DNA from: Sulfitobacter mediterraneus
GTDB taxonomy: Bacteria > Pseudomonadota > Alphaproteobacteria > Rhodobacterales > Rhodobacteraceae
Length of the DNA stretch: 64,000 nt
Reading direction: 5' to 3'
Assembly: GCF_003054325.1 (NCBI RefSeq)
Contig: NZ_QBKU01000001.1
Coordinates: 186,001 to 250,000, forward strand
Under the pieces are notes generated by a model. That model did not search any database. It was not told the DNA's origin and saw only the letters and a program-made list of their open reading frames with translations. The position numbers and the translations under genes are program-made. Positions 1 through 7,954 of this stretch are shown here, in pieces (the stretch's first letter is position 1; every line of letters starts with the position of its first letter).

Positions 1-63
1 CCGCAGCATCCCGCCGCCATTTGGCACGGAATCACCCCGCGCCGCGTTAAAATCATCAGACAT
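1..63 (-). CDS. 5' end of a truncated unidentified gene
   Basis: A reading frame opens at an ATG at 63-61 on the minus strand and runs off the left edge of the window, giving only 21 residues (MSDDFNAARGDSVPNGGGML and one Arg). An AAAGG ribosome-binding sequence sits about seven bases before the ATG, which supports a real start. The gene is divergent from the helicase at 256, so the AT-rich 64-255 interval probably holds promoters for both. Too little is visible to assign a family. Confidence 0.45.
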   Translation of the reverse strand, partial: MSDDFNAARGDSVPNGGGMLR

Positions 64-255
64 AAAAAACCTTTCCCACAGGTCTGCGAGATAAAATTAC
101 GGCAAAATACCCAAAACCGTTCTTAAAATCCACAAAACAAGGGTCACATTTACCCCACGAAACATAAACACCATGTACAATCACCCTGCAAACCCTTACC
201 GACGCCCCAACCTTGCGCCGGGGCTCTCTGCCTCTGGCCGCCTGCACTGCAGGCT

Positions 256-2337
256 ATGCTTTCAGAACAGGATGATCCCTTGATCCAGACCATCGCAGAT
301 GCGCTAGCCCAACAGGGCTATGAAACTCTTACCGCCGTTCAGCAGGCCGTGACCGACCCCGCGCTTGCGCAGGCCGACCTTTTGGTCTCGGCACAGACCG
401 GCTCTGGCAAAACTGTCGGATTTGGCCTGGCCATCGCGCCGACCCTTCTGGAAGAGGCCGAACATTTCGGTCCGGCCGCCGCGCCGCTGGCACTGGTGAT
501 CGCGCCCACCCGCGAATTGGCCATGCAGGTCAGCCGCGAGCTTAGCTGGCTCTATGGCAAGGCGGGTGCGATTGTCACCACCTGCGTTGGCGGTATGGAC
601 CAGCGCACCGAACGCCGCGCATTGGACCGGGGCGCACATGTTGTGGTCGCCACACCGGGGCGTCTGTGTGATCACATCAAGCGAGGCAACATCGACCTGG
701 GCGATCTGCGCGCCGTTGTGCTGGACGAGGCCGACGAAATGCTGGACCTCGGGTTCCGCGACGAGCTTGAGTTCATCCTGTCCGAAGCGCCCGAAGACCG
801 CCGCACCCTGCTGTTTTCCGCCACAGTGCCCGCCGCGATTGCGAAGCTGGCGCAATCCTACCAACGTGATGCACAACGCATCAGCACCGTTGGCGAGGCC
901 AAGCAACACGCGGACATCGAATATCGCGCCCTGAACGTACACCCGCGTGACACCGAAAACGCAATCATCAACGTGCTGCGGTTCTACGAGGCCAAGAATG
1001 CCATCGTCTTTTGCAACACCCGCGCCGCCGTAGCGCGGTTGACCGCCAAATTCACCAACCGCGGCTTTTCCGTCGTTGCCCTGTCGGGGGAACTGACGCA
1101 ATCCGAACGCACCAACGCCCTGCAAGCCCTGCGCGATGGCCGGGCGCGGGTCTGCATTGCCACCGATGTTGCCGCACGCGGGATCGACCTGCCCAATCTG
1201 GAGCTGGTGATCCACGCTGATCTGCCGTCCAATTCGGACACGCTGTTGCACCGTTCTGGCCGGACGGGCCGTGCGGGGCGCAAGGGCGTATCGGCCTTGA
1301 TCGTACCACCCAAGATGAAGACCAAGGCCAATCGCCTCCTCGGGTGGGCCAAGCTCAAGGCAGAATGGGCCGCAGCGCCAACCGCCGCTGAGGTGAACGC
1401 CGCGGACGAAGCACGACTGCTGAGCGATGATGCATGGTCTGCCCCGATCCCCGAAGACGCCGAAGCCTTTGTGGCCAATCTGGTGGAACAATTCAGCCCC
1501 GAGCAACTGGCGACTGCATTTGTGAACCTTTACCGCGCACGTGCCTCTGCCCCCGAAGATCTGACCGATCCGGGCGCACGCGGCGATGACAAACCGCGCC
1601 CTGCCTTTGGGCCGTCTGTGTGGTTTTCGGTCTCCGCAGGTCGCAATGATGGCGCAGAGCCGCGCACCCTGCTGCCAATGCTGTGCCGCTTGGGCGATCT
1701 GACCAAAGACGACATCGGCGCGATCCGCGTTCAGCCAAGCCACAGCTTTGTTGAAATTCTGGCATCCTCCGCGACCAAGTTTGTCAACGCCTTGGGGCCG
1801 GACATGAAAGCTGAAGGCGGCGCTGTTGTCACCCAGCTCGACAGCCCTCCGGACCTGCCGCGCGGCCCAAAGCCCGGAGGCCCGAAACGCGGCCCCAAAC
1901 CGGGCGGCAAACCGCATCGCAAATCCTACGATTCCGACGCGCCGTCCGAGCCACGCAAACCGCGCAAGCCCTACCGCGAAGATCCGGTTGCCGAGGTTCG
2001 CGCTGAACGCAGTGACAAGCCACGTTTCGAAAAGCCGCGCGGCCCCAAGGGCGAACGCCCGCCGAAGTCTCACAAGACCGACCGCAGCCCGATGAAGCCC
2101 GGCGCAAAGCCAAAGCCCAAATCAAACGGCGAGGCCCCCGGCAAGCCCAAGGCCAAGGCCGTTTGGAAGAAAGAGAAGCCAGCATCCGACGCGCCGCGCA
2201 AACCCAAGGGTGCACCCAAGAAAGCAGCGGCGGAGCCAAACAGCTACAAGCGCGCAAGCGATCCGTCCAAGCGTTTCTCCCCGCCCAACAAGGTTGGCAA
2301 GCAGGGCGGCAAGGCCGGACCAAAGCGCGGGAAATAA
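256..2337 (+). CDS. DEAD-box ATP-dependent RNA helicase with DbpA-type C-terminal domain
   Basis: A cytoplasmic RNA helicase of 693 residues that should remodel structured RNA or ribosome assembly intermediates using ATP. The core motifs are in order: Walker A AQTGSGKT (46-53), PTRELA (84-89), DEAD (157-160), SAT (188-190) and HRSGRTGRAGR (332-342). The region around residues 470-545 fits the DbpA/CsdA RNA-binding domain. From about 550 to the end the protein is a low-complexity tail dominated by Lys, Pro and Arg, probably disordered and RNA-binding. The family is DeaD/DbpA-like, but which member cannot be decided by eye. The ATG at 256 has a weak ribosome-binding sequence, so the start is the least certain point. 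The gene is monocistronic and ends at a strong bidirectional terminator. Confidence 0.93.
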   Translation: MLSEQDDPLIQTIADALAQQGYETLTAVQQAVTDPALAQADLLVSAQTGSGKTVGFGLAIAPTLLEEAEHFGPAAAPLALVIAPTRELAMQVSRELSWLYGKAGAIVTTCVGGMDQRTERRALDRGAHVVVATPGRLCDHIKRGNIDLGDLRAVVLDEADEMLDLGFRDELEFILSEAPEDRRTLLFSATVPAAIAKLAQSYQRDAQRISTVGEAKQHADIEYRALNVHPRDTENAIINVLRFYEAKNAIVFCNTRAAVARLTAKFTNRGFSVVALSGELTQSERTNALQALRDGRARVCIATDVAARGIDLPNLELVIHADLPSNSDTLLHRSGRTGRAGRKGVSALIVPPKMKTKANRLLGWAKLKAEWAAAPTAAEVNAADEARLLSDDAWSAPIPEDAEAFVANLVEQFSPEQLATAFVNLYRARASAPEDLTDPGARGDDKPRPAFGPSVWFSVSAGRNDGAEPRTLLPMLCRLGDLTKDDIGAIRVQPSHSFVEILASSATKFVNALGPDMKAEGGAVVTQLDSPPDLPRGPKPGGPKRGPKPGGKPHRKSYDSDAPSEPRKPRKPYREDPVAEVRAERSDKPRFEKPRGPKGERPPKSHKTDRSPMKPGAKPKPKSNGEAPGKPKAKAVWKKEKPASDAPRKPKGAPKKAAAEPNSYKRASDPSKRFSPPNKVGKQGGKAGPKRGK

Positions 2338-2427
2338 GGATGTTCCAACCGGTGGCGGGCTTTTCAAAAGTCCGCACTGCTTTCCTTAAGTAAAACGCGC
2401 CTGCATTAAGAAAGCACACATCAAAGA

Positions 2428-2459
2428 AAAAGCGCCGGAGGAAAGCCTCCGGCGCTTTT
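2428..2459. terminator. bidirectional intrinsic terminator
   Basis: A perfect 14-bp stem (2428-2441 with 2446-2459) and a 4-base loop, with A-run on the left arm and T-run on the right, lies between the convergent helicase and tauC genes and can serve both strands. A second, weaker inverted repeat (caccggag / ctccggtg, 2470-2477 and 2488-2495) follows. Confidence 0.9.
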
Positions 2460-2512
2460 GGTGTTCTGTCACCGGAGCTTTCAAAAACTCCGGTGTATTT
2501 CGCGGGCTCGGG

Positions 2513-3787
2513 TCAGCCCTTGCCTTTCCATGGCACGAGATACTTCTCAGCGGCCCGCATCAGCATATCAATGCCAAAGCCGATAACGCCAATCAGGATA
2601 ATCCCCATGATCACGATGTCGGTGTTCTGGAACTTTGACGCGGTCATGATCATCATACCCGCACCTTGCTCCGCTGCGACCAGTTCGGCGGCCACAACCG
2701 TGCCCCAACAAACCCCCATCGCAACCCGCGCACCGGTAAAGATCTCTGGCAGCGAGTTCGGCACAATCACGTGACGCATGATCTGCCATTTGCTGGCGCC
2801 CAGTGAATAGGCCGCATGCACCTTGGAGATTTTCACACCAGACACACCGGACCGCGCCGCAATCGCCATGATCCAAAGCGCCGCAAGGAACAGCAGGATA
2901 ATCTTGCCTGCCTCACCAATACCGGCCCAGATGATCACAAGCGGGATCAAGGCAAGTGGCGGCACAGGACGCATGAATTCCACAATCGGATCAAACCAGC
3001 CCCGGAACCAGTTGCTCAGCCCCATGGCATAGCCCAGCGGAATGCCCACGATTGCACCAAGGATAAACCCAACAACAACCCGGAACAGCGAAAAGCCGAG
3101 GTGCTCAAGCAGGGTGAAATTGCGGAAGCCCTCTTGCAGGATCTGGATCGAACGCGACCAAACCTGTTCGGGTGCAGGCAAATAAAGCGGCTCCATCTGC
3201 CAGCCTTTTGCAGGCTCAAAGTTAGGCGTGCCCTTATCGGACAATGTCACAGCACCATCTGCGGTTTTCACAGTTTCGCCCGGCGCAATCTTCTGGCCGT
3301 TGATGGCAATCACCTTGGCGCCGTCCTTTTTGGTCAGCTCGTCATTTTTATCGACCCGCACCAGACCCGTGCGCCACTGCGCGATAGCTATGGAATCGTT
3401 CTTGGCAAAACCGTCACCCGGCGCAACTTCGGGCGCCTCAGCCGGTTCACTGCGCGGATGCACAAGAATTGTCACCTCCGCATCATCAGGGGCCTGCCCT
3501 TCGACTTGCGCGGTATAGGTAAAGTTGGTGGTCCCCTTAAACGGGCCCGGCGCGTGCAGGAAAGATGGCAACAGACTGGACCCGGTGAAGACGCCCCACA
3601 TCAGGAAAATCGTCAGGATCGAAATGACCCCCGCCGCGCGGTTCGGTGTGACCGCGCTTTCGTCACCGAAAGTTACAGTTTTCAAAGACGTGTAATCGCG
3701 AATGCCTTTTTGCAGCAGTTTGGTCACCACAAAGGCGCTGCCGACAAAGATCGCGACATAGATGATCAGAAAGAAAATGCCGGTCAT
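2513..3787 (-). CDS. tauC: Taurine ABC transporter permease with large periplasmic insertion
   Basis: Inner-membrane permease of the taurine importer, 424 residues against about 275 for classical TauC. The C-terminal part (about 205-424) is a normal binding-protein-dependent permease: the LPAP segment before the helices, then the cytoplasmic EAA-type loop AAYSLGASKWQIMRHVIVP (335-353) that contacts TauB. The extra length lies in the N-terminal half: one added membrane helix (about 3-24), a second helix (about 53-72), then about 130 soluble residues (73-205), predicted periplasmic and beta-rich. The ATG overlaps the tauB stop by four bases (ATGA), so the two are translationally coupled. The neighbours tauA and tpa make taurine the likely substrate. 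The role of the insertion is unknown. Confidence 0.92.
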   Translation of the reverse strand: MTGIFFLIIYVAIFVGSAFVVTKLLQKGIRDYTSLKTVTFGDESAVTPNRAAGVISILTIFLMWGVFTGSSLLPSFLHAPGPFKGTTNFTYTAQVEGQAPDDAEVTILVHPRSEPAEAPEVAPGDGFAKNDSIAIAQWRTGLVRVDKNDELTKKDGAKVIAINGQKIAPGETVKTADGAVTLSDKGTPNFEPAKGWQMEPLYLPAPEQVWSRSIQILQEGFRNFTLLEHLGFSLFRVVVGFILGAIVGIPLGYAMGLSNWFRGWFDPIVEFMRPVPPLALIPLVIIWAGIGEAGKIILLFLAALWIMAIAARSGVSGVKISKVHAAYSLGASKWQIMRHVIVPNSLPEIFTGARVAMGVCWGTVVAAELVAAEQGAGMMIMTASKFQNTDIVIMGIILIGVIGFGIDMLMRAAEKYLVPWKGKG

Positions 3788-4590
3788 GCCGCGTCCTCCT
3801 TGGTGCCCATGATCTCTTCTTCCATGTCCCAGATCATGTTGAGGATCTCTTCGCGCTTGGGACCGAAATCCTCATGTTTCTTGACTTCTCGCAGGTCGGC
3901 ATTCACGCCCAGCTCTGCAAACGGCAGGCGGTATTCCTTGTGGATGCGCCCCGGCCGCGGGGCCATCACGATCAAACGCTCTCCCAGTAGCAGTGCCTCT
4001 TCGACGGAGTGAGTGATCAGGATGATCGTTTTTCCGGTCTCTTTCCAAAGTTTCAAAACGAGACTTTGCATTTTTTCACGGGTCAAGGCATCAAGCGCGC
4101 CCAGCGGTTCGTCCATCAAGATCACATCAGGGTCATTGGCCAAACAGCGGGCCAAAGCCACACGCTGCTGCATCCCGCCCGAAAGCTCGTAAACGGCTTT
4201 CTCTTTAAAATCCTGCAAGCCGACCACATCCAGCAGATGGTCAACGATCTCGGCTTTGTCGTTCTTGGGCATGCTTTTCATCGACGGGCCAAAACCCACG
4301 TTCTCACGCACGCTCATCCATTCGAACAACGCGCCTTGCTGAAACACCATGCCGCGCTCGGCGTCAGGGCCGGTGATCGTGTGACCATTCAGGGTCATCA
4401 CACCGGAGGTCGGCGCGAGAAAACCCGCAACGATATTGAGCAGCGTTGTCTTACCGCAGCCCGATGGCCCCAGCACACTCAGCAGTTCGCCCGCTTTGAG
4501 GTCAATCGACACATCTTGCAGCGCTTGCACGTGTCCGCCATCCGGCAGATCAAAGCGCATCGACAGTTTATCAATGGAGAGTCCGGTCAT
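3784..4590 (-). CDS. tauB: Taurine ABC transporter ATP-binding protein
   Basis: ATPase that powers taurine import with TauA and TauC. The NrtD/SsuB/TauB family pattern is complete: Walker A GPSGCGKTT, signature LSGGMQQRVALARCLA, Walker B VILMDEPLGALD, and an H-loop in LITHSVEEALLL. I chose the ATG at 4590 (268 residues); an in-frame GTG at 4605 would add five residues but has no better ribosome-binding site. It is separated from tauA by a GC-rich hairpin and is coupled by a 4-base overlap to tauC. Confidence 0.94.
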   Translation of the reverse strand: MTGLSIDKLSMRFDLPDGGHVQALQDVSIDLKAGELLSVLGPSGCGKTTLLNIVAGFLAPTSGVMTLNGHTITGPDAERGMVFQQGALFEWMSVRENVGFGPSMKSMPKNDKAEIVDHLLDVVGLQDFKEKAVYELSGGMQQRVALARCLANDPDVILMDEPLGALDALTREKMQSLVLKLWKETGKTIILITHSVEEALLLGERLIVMAPRPGRIHKEYRLPFAELGVNADLREVKKHEDFGPKREEILNMIWDMEEEIMGTKEDAA

Positions 4591-4659
4591 AATTCCGCGT
4601 CCCACCCCCGTCAGGGATCAAAGGGCAGGGTTTTCCCCACCTCTGTTTCATTGGAAAAA

Positions 4660-4690
4660 GGGCGGTGCGGCCCTCACGGCCACACCGCCC
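4660..4690 (-). terminator. hairpin between tauA and tauB (attenuator or mRNA stabiliser)
   Basis: Arms 4660-4672 and 4678-4690 pair with one mismatch around a 5-base loop. Read on the minus strand (tauA to tauB) the stem is followed by CTTTTT. Hairpins just after a binding-protein gene commonly lower downstream expression or protect the upstream mRNA, which would give more TauA than TauBC. Confidence 0.7.
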
Positions 4691-4698
4691 CTTCTAGA

Positions 4699-5700
4699 TT
4701 ACATGTCTTTGGCAGCTTCGAGTGGACCAGTGTTTACTGTGCCTTCATAGCTGTCGAGCGCGGAGTCGATGGACCCTGCTTCGACAAACACGTCTGCCAC
4801 ACCCTTCATGAAGGACGCCGCGTTGCCACCAAACCATGCGGCTGACAGCTGCTCTTCTACGGATGGGAATTCAAACGTGGAGATGGATGCTTTGGTCGCA
4901 TCAACGTCCATGCCGGATTCTTTCGCGATCACAGCGAGCATTTCGTCGCTCTGGTTTGCTTTCCAGTCTGCGTTTGCAGCGGCTGTTACAGCGGCAAACT
5001 TGGCAGCTGTATCGCCGTTTTCAGCAAGGAAAGCCGCGGGTGCGGAAGTCACGTCAAACACCAGAATGCCCAGTTCCTGCTTTTCAGCACCGGTCAAAAG
5101 GATGTTGCCGTATTCTTTCATCCGCGCGAGGCCACCGCCCCAACCGCAAGCAAAGTCCACTGCGCCCTGGCTGAGTGCCGCTGCGCCTTCTGGTGGCGCC
5201 ATGTCCACAACCTGCAAGGAAGAGACATCAACACCGAAGTGGCCCATCTGGCGCAGGAAGCCGTAGTGCGCAGCAGTGCCCAGCGGCACGGCGACTTTTT
5301 TCCCGGCCAGTTCGCCAGCGCTGTCTTTGTCGATTTCCAGATCAGAGCGGACAACGCAGTTGTCGTTTTCTGAATAGGACACCGCAACGTCGATGATCTG
5401 AAGATCCTGACCGCCAGATGTGGCGACAACGAAAGGTGGAACACCCTGCGAGACGGAAATCTGTACATCACCCGAGGCCATCGCCGCAGACATTGCTGTA
5501 CCGGTTTCGAAAGAAACCCAGTTTACTTTCATACCCAGCGCTTCGTCGTAGGCGCCCGATGCTTTTGCTGCGAGGAATGGCATTGGCCATTCGAGGAAGT
5601 AACCGACGGTGATTTCACCGTGACCATCGGCCATCGCGGCCTGACCGGTCATCGCCATTACGGCGCCCGCTACAAATCCTGTTGCTGTCTTCTTGATCAT
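4699..5700 (-). CDS. tauA: Taurine ABC transporter periplasmic binding protein
   Basis: Solute receptor that delivers taurine to TauBC in the periplasm, 333 residues. The N-terminus is a clear Sec signal peptide: MIKK, a hydrophobic core, and an AMA-type cleavage site near residue 24. The mature part has the NMT1/THI5-like fold pattern of sulfonate-binding proteins (for example the GYFLEWPMPF opening and AGKKVAVPLGTAAHYGFLRQ). A GGGAG ribosome-binding sequence precedes the ATG at 5700. It is the first gene of a minus-strand tauABC unit, divergent from tpa, with several palindromes in its upstream region. Taurine specificity is inferred from tpa, tauR and xsc next door. Confidence 0.93.
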   Translation of the reverse strand: MIKKTATGFVAGAVMAMTGQAAMADGHGEITVGYFLEWPMPFLAAKASGAYDEALGMKVNWVSFETGTAMSAAMASGDVQISVSQGVPPFVVATSGGQDLQIIDVAVSYSENDNCVVRSDLEIDKDSAGELAGKKVAVPLGTAAHYGFLRQMGHFGVDVSSLQVVDMAPPEGAAALSQGAVDFACGWGGGLARMKEYGNILLTGAEKQELGILVFDVTSAPAAFLAENGDTAAKFAAVTAAANADWKANQSDEMLAVIAKESGMDVDATKASISTFEFPSVEEQLSAAWFGGNAASFMKGVADVFVEAGSIDSALDSYEGTVNTGPLEAAKDM

Positions 5701-5792
5701 AACAATCTCCCTGTTGATCTTTTGTCCGGCCTGTCCGAGCCGGTTTGTTGGTTAAGTACGCCGGCATGTTTTGCCGGTCTCATTTTGTGATG

Positions 5793-5806
5793 CATGTGCC
5801 CACATG
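5793..5806. promoter_or_regulatory. palindrome upstream of tauA
   Basis: A 6-2-6 perfect inverted repeat (catgtg cc cacatg) about 95-105 bp before the tauA start. It has no T-run, so a protein-binding site is more likely than a terminator. The regulator is unknown. Confidence 0.45.
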
Positions 5807-5845
5807 TACCTTAGCACTATGTGGAAAATCTGCGACGATGTCAGT

Positions 5846-5860
5846 TGGTGTGCGACACCA
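5846..5860. promoter_or_regulatory. second palindrome upstream of tauA
   Basis: A 6-3-6 perfect inverted repeat (tggtgt gcg acacca), about 150 bp before tauA. It could be an operator or a short 5'-leader hairpin. Confidence 0.4.
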
Positions 5861-5945
5861 GCATGTATTTTATCTGCGAATTGGGCAACCTTCTCTGCCG
5901 AACTTGCGTTTTGTCACATCTCCCATTTGAGTAATCCAAAAGACG

Positions 5946-6237
5946 GCTGCTCAAGCGAGAATATCTGACCTGCTAAAATTTTGGCGGGAATCGAGGCCAA
6001 TAATAAACGTCCACTTCCCACCCCTGCATGAGTCCAGTTGCGCCAAAACAAACCATTGAAATGCCGCAGGGTCAGGAACTGGCCCGATACAGGGGATCAT
6101 GGCAAAGCGGCGCGGAAGGATACACCCGCCCGCTGCAGTACGGCCTCAATAGATGGCAGGCCCCCTTCATTTACTGGCGCAAAGACCAATGCCCTGATGT
6201 GGTTGAAGTCAGCCAACACTGCCGAAGTCAAAGCTGG
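5946..6237 (-). pseudogene. remnant of a decayed gene, possibly AraC-type regulator
   Basis: One minus-strand frame reads for roughly 97 codons with a single internal TGA (6097-6095), then meets further stops on both sides. The readable stretch is protein-like: LADFNHIRALVFAPVNEG, then LPSIEAVLQRAGVSFRAALP, stop, SPVSGQFLTLRHFNGLFWRN, then LLLASIPAKILAG. The spacing of residues such as the AGVSF..LPxSPV segment reminds me of the N-terminal domain of AraC/XylS regulators, but I cannot verify the family. No start codon, ribosome-binding site or DNA-binding domain remains. Confidence 0.4.
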
Positions 6238-6320
6238 ATCTCACAACAACCTTGCAAGGCCGGACACCCCAACCATCATATTGGACAGCCTTGATTTCTG
6301 GCGCTAACAATACGAATGAT

Positions 6321-6365
6321 CTGGCCCTACTTGATTCTGCATTCAAACAGCAAAGATTGACCTAG
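6321..6365 (+). promoter_or_regulatory. candidate TauR boxes before tpa
   Basis: CTGGCCCTAC (6321-6330, 8 of 10 matches to CTGGACYTAA) and ATTGACCTAG (6356-6365, 7 of 10) lie 35 bp apart and 60-105 bp before the tpa ATG. The consensus is from memory of work on Rhodobacter TauR. Confidence 0.35.
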
Positions 6366-6424
6366 ACAGGCGCAGTGCGTCTTGATTTCATCCACTTAAC
6401 CCGCGCAACGAAAGGTCTGGCACC

Positions 6425-7816
6425 ATGGACGGCAACTTCAATGAAAACGACATTTCCCGCGTTGTCGAAGCAGACCGCGCGCATATCTGGCATCACCTGA
6501 GCCAGCACAAACCCTATGAAACCACCGATCCGCGCATCATTGTCGAAGGCAAAGGCATGCGCGTCTGGGACCAAAAGGGCAAAGAGCACCTTGATGCTGT
6601 GTCCGGTGGTGTCTGGACCGTTAATGTCGGCTATGGCCGCGAACGCATCGCCAATGCCGTGCGCGATCAGCTTATCAAACTGAACTATTTCGCCGGATCC
6701 GCGGGCTCTATCCCCGGCTCAAACTTTGCCGAGATGCTGATCGACAAGATGCCCGGCATGAGCCGTGTCTACTATTGCAACTCGGGCTCCGAAGCGAACG
6801 AGAAGGGCTTTAAGATGGTCCGCCAGATTGCACACAAGCGGTATGGCGGCAAGAAGCACAAGATCCTCTATCGCGACCGTGATTATCACGGCACCACCAT
6901 CGCCTGTCTGTCCGCTGGCGGTCAGGATGAGCGCAATGCACAATACGGGCCTTTCACCGACGGGTTTGTGCGGGTGCCACATTGCCTTGAATACCGTGCC
7001 TTTGAACAAGACGGTGCACCGCAGGAAAACTACGGCGTCTGGGCGGCGGATCAGATCGAAAAAGTAATCCTTGCCGAAGGGCCAGACACCGTCGGCGCCC
7101 TTTGCCTTGAGCCGGTGACCGCTGGCGGCGGCGTGATCACCCCGCCCGAAGGCTATTGGGACCGCGTGCAGGAAATCTGCAAGAAATATGACATCCTGCT
7201 GCACATCGACGAAGTGGTCTGCGGCGTTGGCCGGACAGGCACATGGTTCGGGTATCAGCATTACGGCATCAAGCCCGATATGGTGACCATGGCCAAAGGT
7301 GTGGCCTCTGGATATGCCGCGATCGCCTGTCTTGTGACCACCGAAGAGGTGTTCAACATGTTCAAGGACGATGCCTCTGACCCAATGAACTACTTCCGCG
7401 ATATTTCGACTTTTGGGGGCTGCACGGCCGGGCCAACCGCAGGTATCGAAAACATGGCGATCATCGAGGATGAAAACCTGCTGCAAAACACCACCGACAT
7501 GGGCCACCATATGTTGGATGAACTCAATGCGCTGGCGGACAAGCACGCCGTGATCGGCCAAGTGCGCGGCAAGGGCCTGTTCCTTGGCGCCGAACTGGTC
7601 GAGGACCGCGACAGCCGCACCCCTGTAGCCGAAGGCCTCGTGCAGCAGGTCGTAGGGGACTGCATGCAACAAGGTGTGATTATCGGTGCGACCAACCGGT
7701 CACTGCCGGGCAAGAACAACACATTGTGTTTCTCGCCTGCCTTGATCGCTACAAAGGACGACATCAATCAGATCGTCAGCGCCGTTGACGGTGCGCTGGG
7801 CCGTGTCTTTGGCTAA
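6425..7816 (+). CDS. tpa: Taurine:pyruvate aminotransferase
   Basis: PLP-dependent class III aminotransferase of 463 residues that transfers the amino group of taurine to pyruvate, giving sulfoacetaldehyde and alanine in the cytoplasm. Family marks are the YYCNSGSEANEKG phosphate-binding region, HIDEVVCGVGRTGTWFG with the cofactor Asp, and the PLP lysine in MVTMAKGVASGYAA. The length suits Tpa. A GAAAGG ribosome-binding sequence precedes the ATG. It faces tauABC across the shared control region, and xsc two genes downstream uses its product, which distinguishes it from other omega-transaminases. An efficient terminator follows. Confidence 0.93.
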   Translation: MDGNFNENDISRVVEADRAHIWHHLSQHKPYETTDPRIIVEGKGMRVWDQKGKEHLDAVSGGVWTVNVGYGRERIANAVRDQLIKLNYFAGSAGSIPGSNFAEMLIDKMPGMSRVYYCNSGSEANEKGFKMVRQIAHKRYGGKKHKILYRDRDYHGTTIACLSAGGQDERNAQYGPFTDGFVRVPHCLEYRAFEQDGAPQENYGVWAADQIEKVILAEGPDTVGALCLEPVTAGGGVITPPEGYWDRVQEICKKYDILLHIDEVVCGVGRTGTWFGYQHYGIKPDMVTMAKGVASGYAAIACLVTTEEVFNMFKDDASDPMNYFRDISTFGGCTAGPTAGIENMAIIEDENLLQNTTDMGHHMLDELNALADKHAVIGQVRGKGLFLGAELVEDRDSRTPVAEGLVQQVVGDCMQQGVIIGATNRSLPGKNNTLCFSPALIATKDDINQIVSAVDGALGRVFG

Positions 7817-7840
7817 AAAGCACGGGCTGTAGACCACTCA

Positions 7841-7868
7841 AAACCGCCGGTGCAGTCCGGCGGTTTTT
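7841..7868 (+). terminator. intrinsic terminator after tpa
   Basis: Perfect 10-bp stem (7841-7850 with 7857-7866), 6-base loop, then a T-run. It separates tpa from the lipoprotein gene. Confidence 0.88.
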
Positions 7869-7954
7869 TGCTGCCCTGCCCGTTCTCACCTACCAAAACC
7901 GGAACTCTTCCGACCGGTAGACGTTGGCTCCCGTAACCATTTGGGAGAGTAACG

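Larger units (their letters stand above)
5701..6424. promoter_or_regulatory. 724-bp tauA-tpa divergent control region
   Basis: No intact gene is supported here. The half next to tauA holds three inverted repeats: ccggca/tgccgg (5761-5777), catgtg-cc-cacatg (5793-5806) and tggtgt-gcg-acacca (5846-5860). The middle contains the remains of a minus-strand gene (about 5946-6237). The half next to tpa holds CTGGCCCTAC (6321-6330) and ATTGACCTAG (6356-6365), partial matches to the CTGGACYTAA box that I recall for TauR of Rhodobacter. A degenerate box on the minus strand ends in ACTTAA near 5752. Promoters for tauABC and tpa must lie here, but no -35/-10 pair stands out. Confidence 0.6.

Noticed and set aside
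304-2073. 589-codon open frame on the minus strand across the helicase gene
   Set aside because: It is antisense to a helicase with all motifs intact. Long antisense frames are common in GC-rich genes, and its translation looks unlike a folded protein, being rich in Gly, Arg, Gln and His.
2816-4012. 398-codon plus-strand frame opposite tauB and tauC
   Set aside because: Antisense shadow of two clear transporter genes; no ribosome-binding site and an atypical composition.
6028-6307. Two small plus-strand frames in the tauA-tpa gap
   Set aside because: No ribosome-binding sequence and no protein-like pattern. They are antisense to the gene remnant, which reads better on the minus strand.
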